Made by a program: the position numbers and the translations under genes. Shown here in pieces: positions 8,775 to 16,117 of a stretch of DNA of 64,000 nt. Positions within the stretch are counted from its first letter, which is position 1; the number at the start of each line of letters is the position of its first letter. Source of the DNA: Streptomyces sp. NBC_00459 (GTDB taxonomy: Bacteria; Actinomycetota; Actinomycetes; Streptomycetales; Streptomycetaceae); NCBI RefSeq assembly GCF_036013955.1, contig NZ_CP107903.1:9610001-9674000 (forward strand). Direction: 5' to 3'. The notes beneath the pieces are model-generated. The model saw only the letters and a list, made by a program, of their open reading frames with translations. It made no database searches and was not told the origin of the DNA.

Positions 8775-9651
8775 CGCAGGGCCCGGCAACGCCCACGTAC
8801 AGCACGCACTGCGCCGACGACAGCTCCCCGCCCGCAACCGCGGACAAGGCGGGCCGCGGTCTGTTCGGCCAGGGCTGCGAACTGCTGGGCGGCAGAGGGA
8901 ATATGGGCCTCGGTAGCGGTGTATGCCGCAGCCGGGGCCCATACGCCGGAGGGCAGGACGCGTCCAGGAAGGCCGCGGACGGCCTGGGGCCGGTGTCCGG
9001 CTCACCGTGCGCCTCCCTGGGGAGTTTGCAGGGCGGTGTCCGCTCTGGCCGTTCGCTCCTTGCGGATCTCCAAGTCCATCGCACCCCTTGAGCTGGGGTG
9101 TTGCAACGACTCCTAGAACGCAAGGCCGCGCCGCAGGGGGCCTACGCCTTGCGGTTGGCGGGCTCTCAGGGGTACGACGTAAAAACTCCGCCCTGGACGC
9201 ACACCGGCAAGGAGGCCGAATGCGGGGGAGGTGGGGCACCGAGTTCCGTGCACGGTTTCGACCAAGCCCCCAGCCGTCGGCCGGTCTCCGCTGCCCGCGT
9301 TCACGCCGTTCGTCATGGATCTACTCGCTCCCGTCCGGTGCGGTACCGGCCCGTCCGGCGCCGCGCGTAGCGGTCACAGCAGCCGGACCGACCAGAACTC
9401 CGACCACGAAGGCCCGACCACGGTCACGAAGCGGCAACGCCTCCGTGGACCAGGCTCAAATCCCCGACGACGACCCGGTCGACAACCGTCCGTACGCTCT
9501 GCTGTGCCTGTCCGTGAATCCGCAGGTCACTAAGCTGGCTGGGCCGTGGTCGGGAGGCCGAGGCGGGGCCGCCGTGCTGCGCCGCCGTCAGTGCGGTGGC
9601 GCAGGCGGGGGAGAGGTCAGGGCGGGCGCGGTGTCAGCGGGCAGGGTGGCG
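8775..9651. other. Gene-poor stretch
   Basis: Several overlapping open frames run through this very GC-rich region, but none has a ribosome-binding site and recognisable protein pattern together. The plus-strand segment around 9445-9540 (VDQAQIPDDDPVDNRPYALL) has coding-like composition and may be a gene remnant. I cannot assign it. Confidence 0.3.
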
Positions 9652-9858
9652 TCACAGGCCGGAGGCGTCGTGGGCGACATCGACGCCGCAGTACCGGCAC
9701 AGCGTGTGCACGTGACGGCGGAGGACGTCGGCAACTCGGCCGGTTCCCGAACCGGTGGCCTCATCGCCGATCTGTTCTGACAAACGTTGCTGAGTAACAA
9801 CCGGTGGCAGGCCCGCGGCTTCGCCACCGGCCTTGCGCCCGCTGGAGGGGTCGGTCAT
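9652..9858 (-). CDS. Possible small CxxC protein, divergent to the propeller gene
   Basis: This is an open frame of 68 residues from ATG 9858 ending in HTLCRYCGVDVAHDASGL. Codon third positions are mostly G/C, and the C-terminal CRYCG could bind a metal. The start is only 5 bases from the divergent gene at 9863, so the two would share a promoter. No family recognised; it may equally be a chance frame. Confidence 0.25.
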   Translation of the reverse strand: MTDPSSGRKAGGEAAGLPPVVTQQRLSEQIGDEATGSGTGRVADVLRRHVHTLCRYCGVDVAHDASGL

Positions 9859-9862
9859 ACAC

Positions 9863-11377
9863 ATGGAGCCGCACTGGGATCGCCCGCTCGACGGTCTCGA
9901 CGAAGTCGCGTGGGACGAACTGCTGAGCCCGGACGACGCGGCGGAGCTGGTCTCGGCGCTACGGTCGCTGGCCGCGGAGGGCGGGAACGAGAACCGGATC
10001 TATGACGTCCTGGAGGACAACGACCACGACTACTGGTACGCGACCGTAAGTGGCAAACCTGAAGGTTTCCGGCCGGCCGCCGTGCCCACGTTGCGCTTCC
10101 TGGCCCGGATCGCGGCGCAGCCGTCCGGTGTCGGGAGCGAGACGGCACTGGAGCTGATCGAGACCATCGCGGACGCGGCCCTGGACCGGCCGACGATGAC
10201 CGGTGTCGAGTTGGACGCGATGGTCGACGCACTGCGTGCGGAACTGGACGCTGCGCGGCCCGCGCTGGCCGAGGCGGGCCGGCTGGGCCGCGCGGGCGAC
10301 TACCCCGTGCGACGCCTGCTGGTCGGTGTGGATGCGGGGGTGCTGCTCGGCGGCGCCTACGAGCCACGATGGCGCGGCGTGGCCCGGCCCTTGCTGGACA
10401 GCCCGACCGGCCGGCTCACCGTGGCCGGCGGCATGCTGATCACGCGAGAGAAATCGGATCTGGCCTTCCGCTCACCGCACGACGGCGAGCCGATCCACAC
10501 ATTCAGCTATCCGGGACCGGAAGGTGCCTGGCCGTTTGCCGGCTCCATCTCGCAATCGAGCGTTCTGTTCTCGAAGGACGAGTTGTCGGTGCATCCCTTC
10601 GTGGATCGCGATGGCCCCGGCGTGCTCACCGTGGATGCCGACGGCCGTCACCCTCGGCTCTGGCGTCCGGTCGGCGCCGACTGGCGTGCGACCCCGCTGG
10701 TCCGGCCCGGTCTGCGCCTGCGGCCGTCGGCACGGCGGGCAATGACGGTGGCCGCGCACGGCGGCGAATGCTTCGTCGGACACGCCGACGGTGTGGTCCT
10801 GAGGTTCGACGCTCGGACCGGCGTACCGTCCGGGCGGCCGATAACGCTGACCGCCAACTCGGCGATGCTGGGTGTCGACGACGACCTCCTGATGGTGACG
10901 CGTCGGACGCCCGAGGGCGAGCGAAACCTGATCCGCATCGCGCTCGCCACCGGTCGGCCCGTGGACCCGCTCTTCGGGTCGACCCTGATGCCTCCGGTCC
11001 GCTATGTGGCCGAGGGCCGTCCGCGGTTGGCATTCACCGACGGTTCCGGCCCGTACCGGAAGCTGTATCGGATCGACGCCGAGACAGGCTTGGAGATCGG
11101 CTCCCCGATCGGAATCGGCGACCTGAACGGCTTCTGTGTCTACGAACTGGGCGGCCGGCCCTGCCTGGCGGTTGCCGGCTGCCGCCAGGTGCACCGCCTC
11201 GACGCGGAGACCGGCGAACCGGTCGGTCCGCCACTCTTCGGCCACCGCCGCATCGTGCTGGATGTCGCGTCCGCACCGGTGGACGGCCGTGCGGTGCTGT
11301 ATTCGGCAGACGGCGCCACCGTCCGCCGCTGGGACGCGGAGACCGGCACACCCTGGCCCGCGGCCGTACCGTCCTGA
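9863..11377 (+). CDS. Beta-propeller (WD40/PQQ-like repeat) protein
   Basis: The start is ATG 9863, with GGAGGGG upstream at slightly long spacing; the frame opens earlier at TTG 9833. The product is 504 residues. The first about 110 residues are helical and acidic, followed by repeated blade-like units with the recurring signature DAxTGxPxGxP: FDARTGVPSGRPI, IALATGRPVDPLF, IDAETGLEIGSPI, LDAETGEPVGPPL and WDAETGTPWP. Such repeats form propellers that act as binding platforms, and in Streptomyces often stand beside signalling proteins. There is no signal peptide. Partner unknown. Confidence 0.7.
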   Translation: MEPHWDRPLDGLDEVAWDELLSPDDAAELVSALRSLAAEGGNENRIYDVLEDNDHDYWYATVSGKPEGFRPAAVPTLRFLARIAAQPSGVGSETALELIETIADAALDRPTMTGVELDAMVDALRAELDAARPALAEAGRLGRAGDYPVRRLLVGVDAGVLLGGAYEPRWRGVARPLLDSPTGRLTVAGGMLITREKSDLAFRSPHDGEPIHTFSYPGPEGAWPFAGSISQSSVLFSKDELSVHPFVDRDGPGVLTVDADGRHPRLWRPVGADWRATPLVRPGLRLRPSARRAMTVAAHGGECFVGHADGVVLRFDARTGVPSGRPITLTANSAMLGVDDDLLMVTRRTPEGERNLIRIALATGRPVDPLFGSTLMPPVRYVAEGRPRLAFTDGSGPYRKLYRIDAETGLEIGSPIGIGDLNGFCVYELGGRPCLAVAGCRQVHRLDAETGEPVGPPLFGHRRIVLDVASAPVDGRAVLYSADGATVRRWDAETGTPWPAAVPS

Positions 11378-11603
11378 ACGCCAGAAGGCACGGCGCTCCG
11401 AGGCTCCGCGACACCTTCCAGTCCGGTTGGGGCGAACTTGCGGCAGGTCGCCGGCTTGCCACCCCAGCCGGTGAACGAGCGAAACCATGCCTGGCGAACG
11501 GAGATCAAGCGATCATTTTCGGTGTCGCGGACGGGCACACCAACATCTAGAGACAATTCAAGGAGCGTGCGGGAGAGCGACGCCGTAGCTCTCCGAGGCC
11601 CCC

Positions 11604-12521
11604 CTACGGGCGCAGGAGCACCTTGCCGCGCGCACGGCCGGTCTCGCTCAGCTCGTGCGCCTTGGCGGCGTCGGCGAGTGGAAAGCTCCGGTCGACGCGC
11701 ACGCTCAGGCGTCCGTCGGCGGCGAGGCGGGCATACTCGGTGAGCTCCGGCCCGAACCGTCGGTTGTCGCCGGAGAAGGTGATACCCAGCTCAAAGGCCC
11801 GGGGGTCGGAGATGGTGACGATGCGCTCGGTGGTGCCGCCGCGCAGTTGGACGGAGACATCCAGTGCGTCGATGCCGGCGACGTCGTAGACGGCATCGAC
11901 GCCCTGCGGGGCGACGGCGCGGACACGGTCGGCGAGGCCGTCGCCGTACACCACGGGGATCGCGCCGAGAGAGCGCAGGTAGTCGTGGTTGGCCTCGGAC
12001 GCCGTACCGATCACGGTGGCACCGCGGGCCACGGCGAGCTGGACGCCGACGGAGCCGACCACACTTGCGGCTCCGTGAATCAGGAGGGTCTCGCCCGGGC
12101 CGACCGCGAGCTCGACCAGCGCACGGTCGGAGGTCTCGACGGCCACGGGCAGCGCGGCGGCCGTCTCCCAGTCGAGGCCGGCCGGCTTGGGCGCGAAGTC
12201 CGAGGCCAGGGCGTACTCGGCGTAGGAGCCAGTCTCGGTCCAGGCCATCACCTCGTCCCCGACCGAGACACCGGTGACGCCCTCACCCAACTCGTCGACG
12301 ATGCCTGCCGCTTCCATGCCGGGGACGGCGGGGAAGGACACGGGGCCCATCATCTCCTGGACCCAGCCGCGCCGAATCTTGAAGTCGATGGGATTGACGG
12401 CGGCAGCGACAATCCGCACCCGCACCTGCCCGGGGCCGGCGTGCGGCTCTGTCACCTCCGTCAGCTGCAGAACCTCCGGACCGCCGTACTCCCCGTACGA
12501 GATCGCCTTCACGTCTGTCAC
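11604..12521 (-). CDS. NADP-dependent quinone oxidoreductase-like protein (MDR superfamily)
   Basis: A 305-residue medium-chain dehydrogenase/reductase of the zinc-free quinone-reductase type, starting at GTG 12521 behind CGGGAAG. The GroES-like N-terminal half contains VNPIDFKIRRGW and FPAVPGMEAAGIVDELGEG; the cofactor half has LLIHGAASVVGSVGVQLAVARGATV, an AxxGxxG-type nucleotide motif. No zinc-ligand cysteines are present. It is expected to reduce quinones or enones with NADPH. It is transcribed away from the regulator at 12686, with a perfect inverted repeat between them, so it is probably that regulator's target. Confidence 0.85.
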   Translation of the reverse strand: MTDVKAISYGEYGGPEVLQLTEVTEPHAGPGQVRVRIVAAAVNPIDFKIRRGWVQEMMGPVSFPAVPGMEAAGIVDELGEGVTGVSVGDEVMAWTETGSYAEYALASDFAPKPAGLDWETAAALPVAVETSDRALVELAVGPGETLLIHGAASVVGSVGVQLAVARGATVIGTASEANHDYLRSLGAIPVVYGDGLADRVRAVAPQGVDAVYDVAGIDALDVSVQLRGGTTERIVTISDPRAFELGITFSGDNRRFGPELTEYARLAADGRLSVRVDRSFPLADAAKAHELSETGRARGKVLLRP

Positions 12522-12614
12522 TTCCCGTCGTTCGTATGCATCAGCTCGCCGTGGTGGTGGCGGCCGGTCGTGGACAACACCTCCAGCCTCCGGCTGGACG
12601 GCTCGACTGGCGCT

Positions 12615-12648
12615 GTCCTTTCGGACGGTTTGAACTAGCCGAAAGGAC
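12615..12648. promoter_or_regulatory. Perfect 10-bp inverted repeat in a divergent promoter
   Basis: GTCCTTTCGG and its exact complement CCGAAAGGAC are separated by 14 bases, between the divergently read oxidoreductase (start 12521) and LuxR-type regulator (start 12686). Position and symmetry fit an operator for a dimeric regulator. Confidence 0.65.
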
Positions 12649-12685
12649 GATCCGATGGGAGGGCCGACTGCTTACGCTGGCGGAC

Positions 12686-13966
12686 ATGAATCTGATGGCC
12701 GCAGTCGAGCTGATCCAGGCGCCGCTGTCCGATACCCTGTCGCGCCTGTCGGCCGTGCTGGCGAAGACGATTCCGCACCGGGCGATCGCCCAGCTGACCG
12801 GCAACTGCGCATACTCGCCGTTCCTGACCCACGGTGAAGCCCCGGGCCGGGCCGGCTCCGTCGCTACCGCCGCCGACCTGGTCGCGTTGCGGCCGCTGTT
12901 GCCGGCGAGGGGAAACTGGCAGGGGCGGGCCACGATGGCGGGCGTCGACGTGCCCGTGCTGGCTCTGACCAGCGACATCACTGGGCAGAGCGCGCTTCTG
13001 GTCGTCATACGGACCGAGGACACGGCAGTACCGGAGGAACACCTGACACCCGCCCAGCTGCTGTGGGACCTGGTGACCGCGCACCGGGACGGCGTGCGGA
13101 CCGAGACGCTCCCCGGGTCGCTGGCCGCGTCACGAGCCGCGGCGGCGGCCCGTGCCGCCGCCATCGCCGAGCTCCGCGACACCCACGGGGGCGCGCTGAC
13201 CGCGTTGCTCGGCGTCCTGCGCGACCGCGCCCTGGACGACACGAACGCCCGCACGCGTGCCGTCGACCTCGCCGTCTCCGCTCTCGACGAACTGCGGTCA
13301 CGGGCCGAACTCGACCAGTCGCTGGCGGAGGAGCGGGCCGGAGACGCCTTCGAGCGGCTCGCCGTGTCGCTGCGCCGGATCCTGCGCGCTCGCGGCCTAC
13401 AGCTGGAGTTGGGTCCGCCCGGCGCGGAGGAGGGCGCGGACCGGCTGCTGCCCGCCGATGTCACCGACACGGCGCTTGCCGTGGTCCGGGCCACCGTGCA
13501 CGCGTCACTCGACGACCAGGGGCACGGTTCGGACGGTGACGGAGAGCACCGAGTCCACGTCGGCTGGAAAGTCGGTACGGACGAACTGCGCGTCACCGTA
13601 CGGGACAACGGACCCGGGACCCTGTCCCGCAGCGCCCTCGACGCCCGGCGTGTCACCGAGCGACTGGCACCGCTCGGCGGGCGGGTCGAACTGGACGCGG
13701 TGCCCGGATGGGGCACGGCGGTGACCCTCGAGATCCCTCTCGCATCGCCCAACACACCCCGCCAGCACCCCCTGACCGCGCTGGGAGAACGGGAACTGGC
13801 GGTGCTGGGACAGCTGGCCCGCGGTCGGCGCAACCGGGACATCGCGCAAGATCTGCACATCAGCGAGTCGACGGTGAAGTTCCACGTGGCGAAGATCCTC
13901 GGCAAACTGGGCGTCAGCTCTCGCGGCGAGGCGGCCGCGCTCGTCCATGAATGGGGCACCGCATAG
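12686..13966 (+). CDS. LuxR-type regulator with kinase-like ATPase fold
   Basis: The start is ATG 12686; it is probably leaderless or nearly so, because TTACGCT lies just upstream and there is no ribosome-binding site. The product is 426 residues: an N-terminal sensor-like region, an Ala-rich helical part (about 145-215), a degenerate histidine-kinase-type ATP-binding fold (VTVRDNGPGTLSRSALDARR and LAPLGGRVELDAVPGWGTAV), then a C-terminal GerE/LuxR helix-turn-helix (LGERELAVLGQLARG to HVAKILGKLGVSSR). A receiver domain is lacking. This is a one-protein regulator joining a kinase ATPase domain to a DNA-binding domain. It probably controls the divergent oxidoreductase and itself through the repeat at 12615. 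Confidence 0.8.
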   Translation: MNLMAAVELIQAPLSDTLSRLSAVLAKTIPHRAIAQLTGNCAYSPFLTHGEAPGRAGSVATAADLVALRPLLPARGNWQGRATMAGVDVPVLALTSDITGQSALLVVIRTEDTAVPEEHLTPAQLLWDLVTAHRDGVRTETLPGSLAASRAAAAARAAAIAELRDTHGGALTALLGVLRDRALDDTNARTRAVDLAVSALDELRSRAELDQSLAEERAGDAFERLAVSLRRILRARGLQLELGPPGAEEGADRLLPADVTDTALAVVRATVHASLDDQGHGSDGDGEHRVHVGWKVGTDELRVTVRDNGPGTLSRSALDARRVTERLAPLGGRVELDAVPGWGTAVTLEIPLASPNTPRQHPLTALGERELAVLGQLARGRRNRDIAQDLHISESTVKFHVAKILGKLGVSSRGEAAALVHEWGTA

Positions 13967-14165
13967 CCGTGTCGTGGGCAGTGGATGGCCTGTCGCAGCG
14001 GCGACCAGGACTCCGGATGTCCAGGTGCCGCGCATGGCGCACGGGACACAGGAGCTCGTAACACGATCTTGGCGAGGAGCATCGGGCTGGCTCGGTATGT
14101 CTACTCTCACTGGCGGGCTGATCGTCTGCGGGTGATGCAGCGTGTGCTTCCGGTACGGTCGCGGC

Positions 14166-14651
14166 ATGACTGGCGTGTTCGACGTGGCCCAGGCTCTGGA
14201 CGGCGGAATCACCGACCAGGAGCGGGCGTGGGTATTCGTCCGCGCCTTTGCCGCTGCTTGGGACGAGCCGTTGACCGAGGACGACGGCACGCCAGCAGCG
14301 GAACTGGCGCGGGCCGAGGCGACGCTCGGCTGCTCCCTGCCGGCCGTGCTGTGCGAGTTCTACACGCTCCTGGGTACGCAGTCCGGCCTGATCGCCAACC
14401 AGGATCCGCTGCTGCCGGCCCCCCGACCGGCTTGCCCCATTCCTCAGGAGCCTGCCGACGGGATGGTAAGGGTCGTGGCCACCCGTGAACCGGGCCAGGG
14501 ACTGCTGTCCGCCGCCGACCCCCCTGTGTGCCCTGCCGCTGGGCGACTTGATCACCTGAGTCGAGAGCAGCAGCACTGGCGAAGGCTACGGGGGTCCGCT
14601 GTGGGACAGGCTCACCGCGGCAGCGGTCACCGGTCCCACGGTCGGGTCTAG
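14166..14651 (+). CDS. SMI1/KNR4 (SUKH)-like protein, probably truncated
   Basis: From ATG 14166 the first about 100 residues read as a SUKH-type domain: helices around QERAWVFVRAFAAAWDEPL, then ARAEATLGCSLPAVLCEFYTLLGT and NQDPLL, which matches the family's L-P-x-x-x-x-x-F-Y-x-x-x-G core. After about residue 115 the sequence becomes low-complexity and Arg/His-rich, while another frame carries GEGYGGPLWDRLTAAAV, so a frameshift or fusion around 14540 is likely. SUKH proteins are often immunity proteins of contact toxins. It is probably non-functional. Confidence 0.45.
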   Translation: MTGVFDVAQALDGGITDQERAWVFVRAFAAAWDEPLTEDDGTPAAELARAEATLGCSLPAVLCEFYTLLGTQSGLIANQDPLLPAPRPACPIPQEPADGMVRVVATREPGQGLLSAADPPVCPAAGRLDHLSREQQHWRRLRGSAVGQAHRGSGHRSHGRV

Positions 14652-14659
14652 GCCTGGCG

Positions 14660-14812
14660 GATGGCGGATGGCGGATGGCGGCCTCGGCGAGTCGCTGGGC
14701 CCGGGTCAGGTTGATCGTCCGCGTCACGGACGATCCCATGGTGCCGGAGCATTCCACGTCTCGTGGTCGGGCTGTTGCTGGATTCCTCTCTGTCCTGGCT
14801 TTGCTCCTGCAT
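14660..14812 (-). pseudogene. Decayed HbpS/GlcG-like haem-binding protein gene
   Basis: The minus strand from ATG 14812 reads EESSNSPTTRRGML, then jumps frame and skips the signal-peptide region to read GSSVTRTINLTRAQRLAEAA before dissolving into a tandem 7-bp repeat (GGCGGAT, 14657-14680). Both pieces align with the intact gene at 46496-47032 (EESGNSQATRRGVL and GSIATRTISLAQAQRLIEAA). The rest of the domain is gone. It has the same order relative to a MarR gene and its operator boxes as the intact locus, so it is the ruined half of a duplicated pair. Confidence 0.75.
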
Positions 14813-14956
14813 CTTTGTGCCGCACGTCTCTTACGCATTGTGGGGGCCTTCTTGGGCGTCCTGGCCTACGGCGGCTGGCAGGTGGTTTCCGGTGACCATG
14901 GATGCGTGGCACGGAAGGTGGGCGATGGTGTGGCCACCGGGCCCCGCCGTTTAATG

Positions 14957-15034
14957 CTTCATGCGTGAAGTTAAATGGACGTCACTTCATGGCGCCACTG
15001 GCGCTTCGAGTGATTCACTTCACGTGTGAAGTGA
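14957..15034. promoter_or_regulatory. MarR-type operator boxes between MarR and HbpS-remnant genes
   Basis: Two palindromes lie here: CTTCATGCGTGAAG (14957-14970) and TCACTTCACGTGTGAAGTGA (15015-15034, 9-bp arms around a 2-base centre), with a half-site TCACTTCATG between them. The same boxes recur at 47191-47270 beside the second copy of this locus. They are probably bound by the MarR protein encoded at 15073. Confidence 0.75.
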
Positions 15035-15072
15035 TGTCTCGTGTCTGATCGGAGACGTCACGGACTTGAGCC

Positions 15073-15636
15073 TCAGCGGAGCTCGGCGCTGCCCGTTGCC
15101 TGGATGATGCGCTGCGCGATCTGGGTCATCTGGCGTACCTGTGTGGGGGAGAGGCTGTCGAAGATGAGGCGGCGGACCGCGGTGACATGACCGGGGGCGC
15201 TGGTTTCGAGTTTCGTCATCCCTGTGTCGGTCAGGCTGGCCAGGGTGTAGCGGCCGTCGGTGGGGTCGGGGCGGCGGGTGAGCCAGCCGCGCTGCTCCAT
15301 GCGGGCCGCGACCTGGGACAGGCGCGGCAGTTGACCTGCGGTGAAGTCGGCCAGCTCGCTCATGCGCAGGGTGTGCTCGGGGGCCCGGGACAGGCCCACG
15401 AGGACCTGGTACTCGAAGTGTGTGAGCCCGGCGTCGCGCTGGAGCTGCCGGTCCATGGCCGCGGGCAGCTTGGTCACCATGCCGGCCAGGGCCATCCAGG
15501 CGTGGAGTTCCTCCTCGTTCAGCCACTGGACCGGTTCCGCGGCCTCGCTGCCCTGTGCCGACTCGGCTTGCCCGTCGGGGCTGGTTTCACCGACGGGTGC
15601 GCTGGGGGTCCGCTTGGCGGCGCGGTTCTTGGCCAT
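15073..15636 (-). CDS. MarR-family transcriptional regulator
   Basis: 187 residues. After a disordered N-terminal tail, the winged helix-turn-helix runs through LTHFEYQVLVGLSRAPEHTL, MSELADFTAGQLPRLSQVAA, and the wing RMEQRGWLTRRPDPTDGRYT, followed by the dimerisation helix. The gene reads toward 15073 with operator boxes just beyond its stop, in front of the ruined HbpS-like gene, so the pair were once neighbours in one orientation. MarR proteins are usually ligand- or redox-responsive repressors. A decayed paralogue lies at 47311. Confidence 0.9.
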   Translation of the reverse strand: MAKNRAAKRTPSAPVGETSPDGQAESAQGSEAAEPVQWLNEEELHAWMALAGMVTKLPAAMDRQLQRDAGLTHFEYQVLVGLSRAPEHTLRMSELADFTAGQLPRLSQVAARMEQRGWLTRRPDPTDGRYTLASLTDTGMTKLETSAPGHVTAVRRLIFDSLSPTQVRQMTQIAQRIIQATGSAELR

Positions 15637-15904
15637 GGGCAGATTCTATGCGCGAGGGGCGGATGGCCTTCCTCGCGAAGCCGTCGGCCAGGCAGGCGAA
15701 GCAACGACGACAGCGGCCGGTCATCCCGCTCTCGGGCGGCCAGGTTGCCCTCGGCGTCGGCGACGTCATGGGCCGCGGCCCGTCCGGGGCGGTCGCGGTC
15801 ACCGTGAGTCGTCTGCGCATGCAAGGGCCACCGGACGGCACGGGCCGAACTGCGCCTCCTCTCGCCCACCCGCCGCACGGCGACGACTCGCTTCACGTAC
15901 GACT

Positions 15905-15935
15905 GCCCCTGACCGGCCGGGCAGGGGCGGTTTTT
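15905..15935 (+). terminator. Rho-independent terminator-like hairpin
   Basis: GCCCCTG pairs with CAGGGGC across a 10-base loop and is followed by GGTTTTT. A short coding-like frame ending in a stop at 15911 (ARAELRLLSPTRRTATTRFT) precedes it, possibly the tail of a lost gene. The run 15637-15904 otherwise holds no supported gene. Confidence 0.55.
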
Positions 15936-16071
15936 GCCGCCCTAGATGGCCGTGGTCGGAAAACTCCGTGGAGAAAATGTGCAGTTGTTAATCTATCAAG
16001 CGTTTGACTCTTCTCAAGCAACTTCATTAGTGACAAGGTGGCTGTGATCTCGGGGAACTGACCACTCCACG

Positions 16072-16104
16072 CCCTGCGCATGCCTGTCCCATGCATGCGC
16101 AGGG
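16072..16104 (+). promoter_or_regulatory. Hairpin overlapping the ribosome-binding site of the large subtilase
   Basis: A perfect 11-bp inverted repeat (CCCTGCGCATG at 16072-16082, complement at 16094-16104, 11-base loop) ends inside the purine tract AGGGGGAAGGG that serves as ribosome-binding site for GTG 16118. Folding would hide the first half of that tract, so it may tune translation. It could also be an operator. Confidence 0.55.
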
Positions 16105-16117
16105 GGAAGGGCACTCT

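Noticed and set aside
6099..9239. 1046-codon minus-strand open frame opposite the P-domain subtilase
   Set aside because: It is antisense to a gene with complete catalytic motifs, is extremely Arg/Gly-rich, and arises from third-position GC bias.
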